DNA of 64,000 bases from RPRB01 sp035543115 (GTDB lineage Bacteria > Myxococcota > Myxococcia > Myxococcales > Myxococcaceae): NCBI GenBank assembly GCA_035543115.1, contig DATKKF010000058.1, positions 1 to 64,000 of the forward strand. Direction: 5' to 3'. Shown here piece after piece: positions 42,212-50,325 of this stretch; within the stretch, counting starts at the first letter, position 1, and every line of letters begins with the position of its first letter. The translations under genes were made by a program, and so were the position numbers. The notes below the pieces were generated by a model. It worked only from the letters and a program-made list of their open reading frames with translations, was not told the DNA's origin and ran no database searches.

Positions 42212-42286
42212 GGTGGAAGCCGGCAGCCCCCGTGGGCGTTCCTGCTCGGATCCCGGAGCGAAACTCCTCTGAAGACGACACCATCG

Positions 42287-43654
42287 ATGCAGGTGGTCTG
42301 GGTGGCCGGCCTGGCGGTCGTGGCCGCGCTCGGCCTTGCGCTCATCCCGGCCGCCCTGCCCACCGGCCCCTCTGCCAACCTCGACGCCGCCGGAGCGCTC
42401 GGCGCGGGCCGGCTCGGCGCCGGCGCGCTGCTGGTCTTCCTCGGCGGGCTGCTCACCGCGCTCACCCCGTGCGTGTATCCGCTCATCCCGATCACCGTCG
42501 GCGTGTTCGGTGCGCGCCCCGGGGTGGGCCGGGGGAAGGCCGTCCTCCTCACTTCGAGCTACGTGGTCGGGATGGGCGTGGTCTTCGCCACGCTCGGCGT
42601 CGTCGCGGCGCGCACCGGGGCGGCCTTCGGGCAGCTGCTTGGACATCCGGCGGTGGTCATCGGCCTGGCGGTGTTCCTCCTCGTGCTCGCGGCGAGCATG
42701 TTCGGCGCCTTCGAGCTCACGCTCCCTCAGGGGCTCGCGCTCAGGCTGAGCTCGGTGGGGGGCTCGGGCGTGGCGGGCGCCATTCTGATGGGGAGCGTTG
42801 CCGGCTTCCTCGCCGCGCCATGCACCGGCCCGGTGCTCACCGGCCTCCTCACCTACGTGGCGACCAGCCGGAGCACGCTGCTCGGGGCGGGGCTCCTCTT
42901 CGTCTATGCCCTCGGCATCGGGGTCCCCTTCTTCCTCATCGGTGTCTTCGCGGTCCGGCTCCCGAAGAGCGGCGCGTGGATGGACTGGGTGAAGAGCGCG
43001 CTCGGCATCCTCCTGGTCGCGCTCGCCGCCACGTACGTCCGCGATGCGTTCCCCGCGCTTCGGACCGCGGCGGCCTCGGCTGCCCGCGTCTGGGGCGCGA
43101 GCGGCGGGGTGTGGCTCGCCGCCGGGCTCGCCGCCGCGGGCATCCTGCTCGGGGCCATCCACCGGCGGTTCGGCGGGGGAGCGCACGAGGCGGTGCTCAA
43201 GGGCGTCGGGGTGGCGCTGGTGGCGGGCGCGGTGCTGCTCCGGCTCTCGGCGCTCAACGTCGGCGTGGAGAGCGCGGGCCTGGTCTGGAACCTGCGCTAC
43301 GCCGGCGAGGGGGTGAAGCCCGAGCCGGTGGACGCCGCGCTCGCCCGCGCCCGGGCCGAGCACAAGCCGGTGATGATCGACTTCTTTGCGGAGTGGTGCG
43401 CGGCCTGCAAGGAGCTCGACCGCGAGACCTACGTCGCCCCGGCAGTGGTCGAGGAGGCCTCGCGCTTCGTCCGCATCAAGGTGGACGGCACGAACGCACT
43501 GGACCCGGTGGACGCGCTCTACCAGCGGTTCGGGGTGAACGGGCTGCCCACGGTGGCGTTCGTCTCGTCCGACGGAAAGGTCCTGGATGACCCCCGGGTG
43601 ACCGGTTTCCTCGGGCCGGAGAAGTTCACCGCGACGCTCCGCCAGGTCCGGTAG
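42287..43654 (+). CDS. Thiol:disulfide interchange protein DsbD-like (CcdA domain plus thioredoxin domain)
   Basis: A 455-residue membrane reductase. A membrane CcdA-type domain of eight helices carries the two conserved cysteine motifs TALTPCVYPLIPI (about residue 62) and AAPCTGPVL (about 179). The C-terminal periplasmic thioredoxin-like domain has the active-site FFAEWCAACKEL (about 366-377). It passes electrons from cytoplasmic thioredoxin across the membrane to periplasmic substrates. The N-terminal immunoglobulin-like domain of E. coli DsbD is absent, so another protein must receive the electrons. The start ATG at 42287 is followed by a short hydrophobic helix. It is divergent from the isc operon. 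Confidence 0.87.
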   Translation: MQVVWVAGLAVVAALGLALIPAALPTGPSANLDAAGALGAGRLGAGALLVFLGGLLTALTPCVYPLIPITVGVFGARPGVGRGKAVLLTSSYVVGMGVVFATLGVVAARTGAAFGQLLGHPAVVIGLAVFLLVLAASMFGAFELTLPQGLALRLSSVGGSGVAGAILMGSVAGFLAAPCTGPVLTGLLTYVATSRSTLLGAGLLFVYALGIGVPFFLIGVFAVRLPKSGAWMDWVKSALGILLVALAATYVRDAFPALRTAAASAARVWGASGGVWLAAGLAAAGILLGAIHRRFGGGAHEAVLKGVGVALVAGAVLLRLSALNVGVESAGLVWNLRYAGEGVKPEPVDAALARARAEHKPVMIDFFAEWCAACKELDRETYVAPAVVEEASRFVRIKVDGTNALDPVDALYQRFGVNGLPTVAFVSSDGKVLDDPRVTGFLGPEKFTATLRQVR

Positions 43655-43776
43655 CGGCCCCTTCAACAGCCCTGTCGCTCGCTTCCCGGGGGAGGAGGCA
43701 GGCGCATAGACTCCCACCACGGGGGACAGGCGGCGCCACGCCCCTCTCCCCCCAGAGGCGGGGAGCCCGAGCGCGA

Positions 43777-45663
43777 ATGGCGGTCTCGCAAGAGAGGACA
43801 GTCACCCCGACTCAGGTTCCGGCAGGTGGTCGCGGAACCGCTCCCGGCGGGCGGCGCGTGCTGGTCGTCGAGCCGCAGGCCTCCACCCGTGGCCTCCTGC
43901 AGTTCGGCCTGGTCCGCGCAGGCTTCCAGGTGACCTCGGTCCGGAGCGCCGAGGAGGCCGAGCGCGTCCTCGGCCAGGGGCCGGTGCCGGCGCTGGTGGT
44001 GAGCGAGACGCGGCTGCCGGGGCTCGACGGGGTGACCTTCTGTGCCCGGCTCCGCCGTTCCGCGCTCGCCGAGGTGCCGGTGCTGCTCCTGACCACGCTG
44101 CCCTCCGAGTCGGCCACCGCCCAGGCGCTGGCGGCCGGCGCGCACGACGTGCTGGCCAAGCCGCTCTTCGTCGGAGACCTGGTGTCGCTGGCACGGCTCG
44201 AGTCGTCGCGCGCCCCGGGGAGCCCCACGCTCGTCGCCTCCACCCGCGAGGTCCCCGTCGCCGCGGCGCTCCGGGCGCTCCTGGCCGGCACCCGGAGCGG
44301 GAGGCTGGTGCTCGGGACGAGCGCCGAGCTGCTGTTCCGCGCAGGCCAGGTCGTCTCCGCCCAGGTGCGCGCCACCCGGGGGGAGCGCGCGCTCCGGCGC
44401 ATGCTCTTCCTCGGCGAGGGTGCGTACGCCGTCCACCTCGGGCCGGTGCGGACGAGCGCCGAGCTCGGGGTGGACCTCCGCGCGCTCTGCGGGCCGTGGG
44501 CCGACGACCTCGCCGCCTGGCGGGCGCTGACCCGGGTGAGCATCCCGCTGGAGGCGGTGCTCTGCCCCGACCTTCGCGCACTCCTGGCGCAGATCTCCCA
44601 GCTTCCGGAGGAGGTCGAGCCGGTGGTGCGCCTCTTCGACGGGGAACGCACGGTGCGGGCGGTGGTACTCGAGTCGTCCTTGCCCGAGGCGCTGGTGCTG
44701 CAGGTCACCAACCGCCTCTACGCCTCGGGGGCGCTGCTCCCGGCGCGGGTGGCGCGCGCACGGGGCCTCGAGCCCGTTCCGCACCGGGTTCGGACTGGCT
44801 GGGACGACCCGGCCCCCCGCACCTCGACCCCGCCTTTGCCCTGGTCGACCGGACAGACGCCCGCCCCGAGCCCCGCGCTCGCCCCGACGCTCGCCGAGCC
44901 CATGCCGGCGGCCCTCGGTCCTTCCGGGCCTGCGACCGCGCCTCCACTCACCGGCCCGGGGCCGGTTCCTCCCGAGAGCCCCGGTCTCACCGGCTGGGAT
45001 AGCGCGCCGCGGGTGGGGGAGATGGAGCGGGCCATGCGCTCGGTCCCACTCGGGCTCGAGCCGCTCCCGCCGCCGTCGCCGCGCGTGGAGACCCCCTCCG
45101 CGCCGCCGGCCGCGCCGCGCAGCACGCCCGTGTCGCTGACGCCCCCGCCCCCGTACCGCCCCCCGACGCCGCCGAGCGTCCCGGTCGCGCTCGAGGCGGG
45201 CGAGGAGTCGCCCCTGGCGGTGGCCGCGCGCCGGGTGGCGCTCGCCCAGCCGGTGCCCGGCGCCCCGGGGTGGCCGCGGCGGGTGCTCCTCGCCGGCCTC
45301 GCGGTGATGCTGCTGGCGTTCGTCGGGACCACGGTGTGGGTCCGCTCCATCGCGCCGCCGCGGGTTGCTCCTCCTTCTCCGGTCGCGCCGGCCGGGCCGG
45401 TCATCGACACCGAGGTGGACCGGCTGCTGGCCCGGGCCATGGAGCGCATTGACGCCCACGACGACGCCGGGGCAGAAGAGGCCGCGATGAGAGCGGCAGC
45501 CGTCGATCCGTCGGACCCCCGGGCCCCCTTGCTCCTCGGCCGGATCCACCTCCGGGCGGGGCGGACGCAGCAGGCCAGGGTCCAGCTGAACCGGGTCCTC
45601 GACCTGGAGGCGTCCGGCCCCCGGGCGGACCAGGCGCGCGCGCTGCTCTCGACACTCCCGTAA
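43777..45663 (+). CDS. Receiver-DUF4388 (PATAN-like)-TPR membrane protein, unknown role
   Basis: A 628-residue multidomain protein. Residues about 27-135 form a receiver domain whose phospho-acceptor aspartate is replaced by glutamate (E77 in VVSETRLPG); the acidic pair is reduced to E32, while T106 and K128 are kept. Residues about 155-340 resemble the DUF4388/PATAN domain. A long proline-rich stretch (about 345-500) leads to a transmembrane helix (about 507-527), then a TPR-like tail with LLGRIHLRAGRTQQARVQL (about 580-628). Members of this myxobacterial type are thought to be signalling scaffolds, but no function is established. It is followed 11 bases later by yebC, so it may share its promoter. 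Confidence 0.75.
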   Translation: MAVSQERTVTPTQVPAGGRGTAPGGRRVLVVEPQASTRGLLQFGLVRAGFQVTSVRSAEEAERVLGQGPVPALVVSETRLPGLDGVTFCARLRRSALAEVPVLLLTTLPSESATAQALAAGAHDVLAKPLFVGDLVSLARLESSRAPGSPTLVASTREVPVAAALRALLAGTRSGRLVLGTSAELLFRAGQVVSAQVRATRGERALRRMLFLGEGAYAVHLGPVRTSAELGVDLRALCGPWADDLAAWRALTRVSIPLEAVLCPDLRALLAQISQLPEEVEPVVRLFDGERTVRAVVLESSLPEALVLQVTNRLYASGALLPARVARARGLEPVPHRVRTGWDDPAPRTSTPPLPWSTGQTPAPSPALAPTLAEPMPAALGPSGPATAPPLTGPGPVPPESPGLTGWDSAPRVGEMERAMRSVPLGLEPLPPPSPRVETPSAPPAAPRSTPVSLTPPPPYRPPTPPSVPVALEAGEESPLAVAARRVALAQPVPGAPGWPRRVLLAGLAVMLLAFVGTTVWVRSIAPPRVAPPSPVAPAGPVIDTEVDRLLARAMERIDAHDDAGAEEAAMRAAAVDPSDPRAPLLLGRIHLRAGRTQQARVQLNRVLDLEASGPRADQARALLSTLP

Positions 45664-45674
45664 GGGCGAGGGCC

Positions 45675-46424
45675 ATGTCCGGTCACAACCGTTGGACGAA
45701 GATCAAACGCCAGAAGGAGGCGATGGGCGCGAGCAAGGGGAAGCTCTTCACCAAGCTCATCAAGGAGATCACCGTCGCCGCCCGCCTCGGAGGCGGTGAC
45801 CCGGGAGGCAACGCCCGGCTCCGGGCGGCGATGACCGCCGCGCGCGAGGCCAACATGCCTTCGGACAACATCTCCCGGGCGGTGAAGAAGGGCACCGGCG
45901 AGCTCGAGGGCGTGCACTACGACGAGGTCACCTACGAGGGCTACGCCCCGGGCGGGGTGGCGGTCCTGGTCGAGTGCCTGACCGACAACCGGAACCGAAC
46001 CGCGGGCGACGTGAGGGCCACCTTCAGCAAGGGCGGGGGCAACCTCGCGGCGGAGGGGGCGGTGTCCTGGAACTTCCAGAGGAAGGGCAGCATCACCGTG
46101 AAGCCGGGCCCGAGCGAGGACCGAGTGATGGAGGCTGCGCTCGAGGCGGGCGCCGACGACGTGGTGGCCCAGGGCGCGGATGGCTTCGAGGTGCGCACCG
46201 ATCCGGCCCTCCTCCACCAGGTGTCGGGCGCCCTGGAGAAGGGGGGGCTGTCGCTCGGCGAGCAGCGCTGGGTGTACCTCCCGCAGAACACGGTGAAGGT
46301 CGAGGGCGAGGCGGCAAAGAAGGTCCTCCGGCTGCTCGAGCTGCTGGAGGACAACGACGACGTGCAGAACGTCTGGGCGAACGCCGACATCCCCGACCGC
46401 GAACTGGAGCAACTGGGGGCGTAG
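45675..46424 (+). CDS. yebC: YebC/PmpR-family transcriptional regulator (translational activator-like)
   Basis: A 249-residue protein with the family opening MSGHNRWTKIKRQKEAMGASKGK, ARLRAAMTAAREANMPSDNI, and the FSKGGGNLAAEGAVSWNF block. YebC proteins bind DNA or ribosomes and often sit beside ruvC; family studies suggest regulation and translation of proline-rich stretches. The gene begins 11 bases after the preceding stop, and overlaps ruvC by one base. Length is typical (about 245-250). Confidence 0.93.
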   Translation: MSGHNRWTKIKRQKEAMGASKGKLFTKLIKEITVAARLGGGDPGGNARLRAAMTAAREANMPSDNISRAVKKGTGELEGVHYDEVTYEGYAPGGVAVLVECLTDNRNRTAGDVRATFSKGGGNLAAEGAVSWNFQRKGSITVKPGPSEDRVMEAALEAGADDVVAQGADGFEVRTDPALLHQVSGALEKGGLSLGEQRWVYLPQNTVKVEGEAAKKVLRLLELLEDNDDVQNVWANADIPDRELEQLGA

Positions 46425-47011
46425 TGCTACACATCCGTTCCGTGCTCGGTCCGACGCGCGTCCTCGGCATCGACCCCGGGAGCCGGGTGGTGGGCTGGGG
46501 CGTCGTCGAGCGGAGCGGCAGCGCGCTGGGGCACGTGGCGCACGGCGTGCTGCGGCTCGACCCGTCGGCCTCGCTCGAGCTGCGGCTGGTGGAACTCTTC
46601 GCCCGGCTCTCCGAGACGCTCGCCCGCCACGCCCCGGCCGCGGTGGCGGTGGAGGGGGTCTTCACCTTCAAGAACGCCCGGAGCGCGCTGGTGCTGGGGC
46701 AGGCCCGCGGAGTGGCGCTGCTGGTCGCCGCGCGCGGCGGCCTGCCGGTCTTCGAGTACGCCCCGGCGCTGGTGAAGAGGGCCATCGGCGTGGGTGGCGC
46801 AGGCCCGAAGGAGGCCGTCGCGCGGGCGGTGTCGTCCTTTCTCCGGCTCACCGACGCGCCGCGCGCGGACGCGACCGACGCGCTCGCGGTCGCCGTCTGT
46901 CACCTCCACCGCGCGGGCTCGCCGCTGCAGCGCCGCCCCCGGCGCGCCGCTCCCGACCTGAGCGACCGGCTCCGTCCGGCGGTCGTCCGGCCGGCCAGGT
47001 CCGGCGGGTGA
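46424..47011 (+). CDS. ruvC: Holliday-junction endonuclease RuvC
   Basis: A 195-residue resolvase. Catalytic acidic residues are in RVLGIDPGSR (D near residue 17), VAVEGVFTFKN (E near 77), and ADATDALAVAVCHLH (near 152-155). It cuts four-way junctions behind RuvAB. GTG 46424 overlaps the yebC stop by one base (TAGTG). A tail of about 30 residues (LQRRPRRAAPDLSDRLRP) is basic. The ruvA gene begins with a 4-base overlap. A typical yebC-ruvC-ruvA-ruvB cluster. Confidence 0.93.
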   Translation: MLHIRSVLGPTRVLGIDPGSRVVGWGVVERSGSALGHVAHGVLRLDPSASLELRLVELFARLSETLARHAPAAVAVEGVFTFKNARSALVLGQARGVALLVAARGGLPVFEYAPALVKRAIGVGGAGPKEAVARAVSSFLRLTDAPRADATDALAVAVCHLHRAGSPLQRRPRRAAPDLSDRLRPAVVRPARSGG

Positions 47012-47610
47012 TCGCCGCCCTCCACGGCACCGTGCTCGAGAAGTCCGAGGACGAGGCCATCATCGAGGTCGCGGGCGTGGGGTACCGGGTAGCGTTCTCG
47101 GTGCTCACCCTGGCCCGGCTTCCGGCTCCGGGCGAGCCGGTCCGGGTCCGCGTCCGCACCGTGGTCCGCGAGGACGCGCTCGAGCTCTACGGCTTCCTCG
47201 GCCCGGTCGAGGAGGCGATGTTCACCCTGCTCACCTCGGTGTCCCACGTGGGGCCGAAGCTGGCGATGACGGTGCTCTCCGGCCTCGAGGTGGACGAGCT
47301 GGTCGTCGCGCTCGAGCGGGGCGAGGTGGCGCGGCTGACCCGCATCCACGGCGTGGGGAAGAAGACCGCCGAGCGGCTGGTGCTCGAGCTGAAGGACAAG
47401 GTGAAGGTCCTCCCCCGCACCGCCGCCGGTGCCGCGGCCGGGCCCCGGGGAGAGGGCCCGCGTTCCGACCTGGTCTCGGCGCTGGCCAACCTCGGCTACC
47501 GGCCCGCGCAGGCCGAGGTTGCGGCCGAGGCGGCGCTGGAGAAGCTCCCGGGCGCCGAGCTCGAGGCGCTGCTCCGGGAGGCGCTCCGCACCCTGCGCAC
47601 GGCGTCCTAG
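47008..47610 (+). CDS. ruvA: Holliday-junction branch-migration protein RuvA
   Basis: A 200-residue junction-binding subunit with an OB-fold domain (about residues 1-65, YGFLGPVEEAMF near 58), two helix-hairpin-helix motifs (LTSVSHVGPKLAMTVLS and LTRIHGVGKKTAERLVLEL), and a C-terminal RuvB-contacting domain (DLVSALANLGYRPAQAEVAAEAAL). It recruits RuvB to the junction. The GTG at 47008 overlaps the ruvC stop by 4 bases; ruvB starts 39 bases after its stop. Confidence 0.95.
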   Translation: MIAALHGTVLEKSEDEAIIEVAGVGYRVAFSVLTLARLPAPGEPVRVRVRTVVREDALELYGFLGPVEEAMFTLLTSVSHVGPKLAMTVLSGLEVDELVVALERGEVARLTRIHGVGKKTAERLVLELKDKVKVLPRTAAGAAAGPRGEGPRSDLVSALANLGYRPAQAEVAAEAALEKLPGAELEALLREALRTLRTAS

Positions 47611-47649
47611 CTGGTGGTACCCTCACGTTCCGTTTCGCCCCCAGCGTCC

Positions 47650-48666
47650 ATGTCCCGCGTGCCTCCCGAAGTCGCCATCCCCGACGAGAAGCGCCTCGAG
47701 GCCTCGCTCCGGCCGCGCAACTTCGAGCAGTACGTGGGGCAGTCCACCGTGGTGGAGAAGCTCAAGATCTACGTCGCGGCGGCTCGGGCGCGGGGCGACG
47801 CGCTGGACCACTGCCTCTTCTCCGGGCCCCCGGGCCTGGGGAAGACCTCGCTCGCCCACATCCTCGCCGCCGAGCTGGGCGTGGGCCTCCACGTCACCTC
47901 CGGGCCCGCGCTGGAGCGGAAGGGCGACCTGACGGGGCTCCTGATCAACCTCCAGCCGCGGGACTTCCTCTTCATCGACGAGATTCACCGGCTCCCGGCG
48001 CCGGTGGAGGAGTACCTCTACCCGGCGATGGAGGACTTCCGGCTGGACATCACCATCGACTCGGGTCCCGCGGCCCGGGCGATGAAGATCGACCTGCCGC
48101 CCTTCACCCTGGTCGGCGCGACCACCCGCACTGGGCTCCTCACCTCGCCGCTGCGCGACCGGTTCCAGATCCAGGAGCGGCTCGACTATTACGCCCCCGG
48201 GGATCTCGAATCCATCCTCGCCCGGAGCTCGGGCATCCTCGGAGTGCAGCTGGCCGAGGACGGCGCCCGGGAGATCGCCACCCGCTCCCGGGGCACGCCG
48301 CGCATCGCCAATCGCCTGCTCCGACGCATCCGGGACTTCGCCGAGGTCGGCGGGGTGAAGCGGGTGGGGCGCGAGGTGGCGTCGCGGGCGCTGGAGCGGC
48401 TGGAGGTGGACCGCAGCGGGCTCGACCCGATGGACCGGAAGATCCTCCTCACCATCCTCGAGAAGTTCGGCGGCGGGCCGGTGGGGCTCGACACCATCGC
48501 CGCGAGCGTGGGCGAGCAGCGGGAGACGGTGGAGGACGTCTACGAGCCGTTCCTCATGCAGGAGGGCTTCCTCCACCGCACGCCGCGGGGCCGGGTGGCC
48601 ACCGCCCGCTGCTGGAGGTACTTCGACAAGCCGCCGCCGGCGGACGTGCAGGGGGCGCTGTTCTGA
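47650..48666 (+). CDS. ruvB: Holliday-junction DNA helicase RuvB
   Basis: A 338-residue AAA+ motor. Walker A GPPGLGKTSLA near residue 60, Walker B FLFIDEIHRL near 107, sensor GATTRTG and the arginine finger region TSPLRDRF, and the C-terminal winged-helix (ETVEDVYEPFLMQEGFLHRTPRG). It pumps DNA through RuvA at the junction. The ATG at 47650 gives the usual N-terminus (EKRLEASLRPRNFEQYVGQ); an upstream ATG-like start at 47614 would add 12 residues. Length as expected (336 usual). Confidence 0.95.
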   Translation: MSRVPPEVAIPDEKRLEASLRPRNFEQYVGQSTVVEKLKIYVAAARARGDALDHCLFSGPPGLGKTSLAHILAAELGVGLHVTSGPALERKGDLTGLLINLQPRDFLFIDEIHRLPAPVEEYLYPAMEDFRLDITIDSGPAARAMKIDLPPFTLVGATTRTGLLTSPLRDRFQIQERLDYYAPGDLESILARSSGILGVQLAEDGAREIATRSRGTPRIANRLLRRIRDFAEVGGVKRVGREVASRALERLEVDRSGLDPMDRKILLTILEKFGGGPVGLDTIAASVGEQRETVEDVYEPFLMQEGFLHRTPRGRVATARCWRYFDKPPPADVQGALF

Positions 48667-48728
48667 CCGCTCCCGCCGACCCGCGCGCTCCCGCCATCCC
48701 GCTCCCGCGCCTCGGCCCGGGCGGGGAG

Positions 48729-50156
48729 GTGCGGTTCGCCCGCGACTACTTCCACGACCTGGTCCGGGACAGCCAGCCCCACCCCGGGCTCTCGGCGGAG
48801 CGGGAGCGCTGGCTCCGGAGCTGCCGGGTGGAGGGCCGCGAGGAGCGGCTGTTCGAGTTCGAGATGCTGCTGCGGGGCATGGAACGGTACTTCAAGCTCC
48901 ACAACCTCCCCATCGACTCGGTGGCCCGTCCAGTGGTCACCCGCGACTTCTCGGACGAGCTGCGCGACGTGCGCGACGCGCTCGGGCAGGCCATCAAGCT
49001 GGCCCGGCGCCTGCTCGACCCCGGCGAGGACCAGCGGATGATGTTCCGCCGCTATGTGCAGGAGCAGCTGGTGGACGACCGCGCCCGCCGCGCCCTGATG
49101 GACGAGGAACTGGAGGAGGACACGCCACAGGAGAGCCTCTTCCTCCTCCGGCAGAGCTTCGAGTCGCTGCGCACCGTGGTGGACTCGCTCCTCAGGCTGG
49201 AGACGGTGAGCTTCCGGGTGTTCCACGAGGTGGGGAACCTCGTGCTCCGGGCCATCCTCCACAACCAGTACTTCCGCCCGTTCCGGCCGCTCGAGTTCTG
49301 TCTGGAGTTCGACCGGGTGAAGTCCGTCCCGGTGCTCGACGCGCTCCGCAGACTCGGCGACCCGGAGCGGCGGCTCTTCACCACCGTCTTCCTCGGGCTG
49401 TTCCGGCTCCTCCACTACCTGGCCTATGTCCGGGCCAGCCCGCGCGGGGTCGAGCGGCGGGCGCGGGTGGTGCTGGCGCTGGTGCGGAGCGAGGCGTTGA
49501 CCCTGGTGGGTTACCTTCGCACCGAGCTCGCGCCGCGGGTGGCGCTGCGCCGGCACCAGGGCGCAGGCCTGCGGATCGCGCGTGACCTCTCGCGGGTGGC
49601 GGACGAGATTGGCCGGCGTCTCCGGCAGGAGGCGGACGACCCCGAGCGGGTCCTGGACATCGGCGCCTCCGCCGCCGAGCACTTGAAGGCCCAGGTGGTC
49701 CGGCTCGCGGCCGCGGTCGAGGCGCGTCTGCCGGCCGACGAGAGCTTCGTTCGCCTCGTCTCTCCGGTCATCCTGGCGCAGCGGCTCCGGAACGACCTCT
49801 GGGTGTTCGCGCAGCTCGCCCGTGCGGCGGACGAGGCGCTCACCTCCGGGACCGAGCAGGCCATCCAGGGGGTCGACACGCTCGGGGCGTTCCTCTCGTA
49901 CTTCCAGGACGTCAGCTACCAGCTGCTCCGGTACGGAGACCTGCAGGCGTTCGACCAGTTTGCCGCCATTCTCCGGGAAGCAGGGGCGATTCCGGCCGGC
50001 CCCATGGCCCGTGCCCGCCTGGCCGAGGAGTGCCGGGCATTCGCCGAGGCCGCCGAGGGTTGCTTCGTCGCCGTGGGGCGCAGGTCCGACGTGGCCGGAC
50101 GCCGGTTCGACGAGGCCCACGCCAAGGCGGTGCTGGTGCGGTTCCAGCAGGTGTAG
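48729..50156 (+). CDS. Conserved unknown protein downstream of ruvB, helical
   Basis: A 475-residue protein beginning at GTG 48729, 62 bases after ruvB. It is predicted to be almost wholly alpha-helical, with many arginine/leucine heptad-like stretches, no signal peptide and no membrane segment. Distinctive segments are ARDYFHDLVRDSQPHP, ERYFKLHNLP and LRTELAPRVALRRHQG. No known domain is recognised. Its position directly after ruvB with the same orientation suggests joint transcription, but no role in DNA repair can be read from it. A CTG-initiated longer form is possible upstream of 48729. Probably cytoplasmic. Confidence 0.65.
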   Translation: MRFARDYFHDLVRDSQPHPGLSAERERWLRSCRVEGREERLFEFEMLLRGMERYFKLHNLPIDSVARPVVTRDFSDELRDVRDALGQAIKLARRLLDPGEDQRMMFRRYVQEQLVDDRARRALMDEELEEDTPQESLFLLRQSFESLRTVVDSLLRLETVSFRVFHEVGNLVLRAILHNQYFRPFRPLEFCLEFDRVKSVPVLDALRRLGDPERRLFTTVFLGLFRLLHYLAYVRASPRGVERRARVVLALVRSEALTLVGYLRTELAPRVALRRHQGAGLRIARDLSRVADEIGRRLRQEADDPERVLDIGASAAEHLKAQVVRLAAAVEARLPADESFVRLVSPVILAQRLRNDLWVFAQLARAADEALTSGTEQAIQGVDTLGAFLSYFQDVSYQLLRYGDLQAFDQFAAILREAGAIPAGPMARARLAEECRAFAEAAEGCFVAVGRRSDVAGRRFDEAHAKAVLVRFQQV

Positions 50157-50250
50157 AAAAGTACCCAGTCGGACGCTCAACAGCAGAAAAGTCCGACAAG
50201 ACGGACACTTGTGCGGTCGTCTGGCTGTTGGTTAAGTGTGCGGGCGTTGT
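50155..50250 (+). promoter_or_regulatory. Structured leader upstream of lpxC (interleaved inverted repeats)
   Basis: This A/T-richer 169-base gap contains several nested repeats: GTCGGAC (50168-50174) with GTCCGAC (50191-50197); CAACAGC (50178-50184) with GCTGTTG (50224-50230); GTCCG (50191-50195) with CGGAC (50202-50206); and ACACTT (50205-50210) with AAGTGT (50234-50239). The second and fourth pairs are interleaved, so they cannot both form. AGAAAAGT also recurs at 50155-50162 and 50185-50192, exactly 30 bases apart. Such an arrangement could be a switching leader or tandem regulator sites. No clear promoter could be placed, so its transcription is not shown. Confidence 0.4.
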
Positions 50251-50325
50251 CACGTTGCGGCATGCGGGGGGGAGTCGCCAGCCGTGCACAACTTCGAGAC
50301 GCAGGTCGGTGTTCATCCGGAGCCC

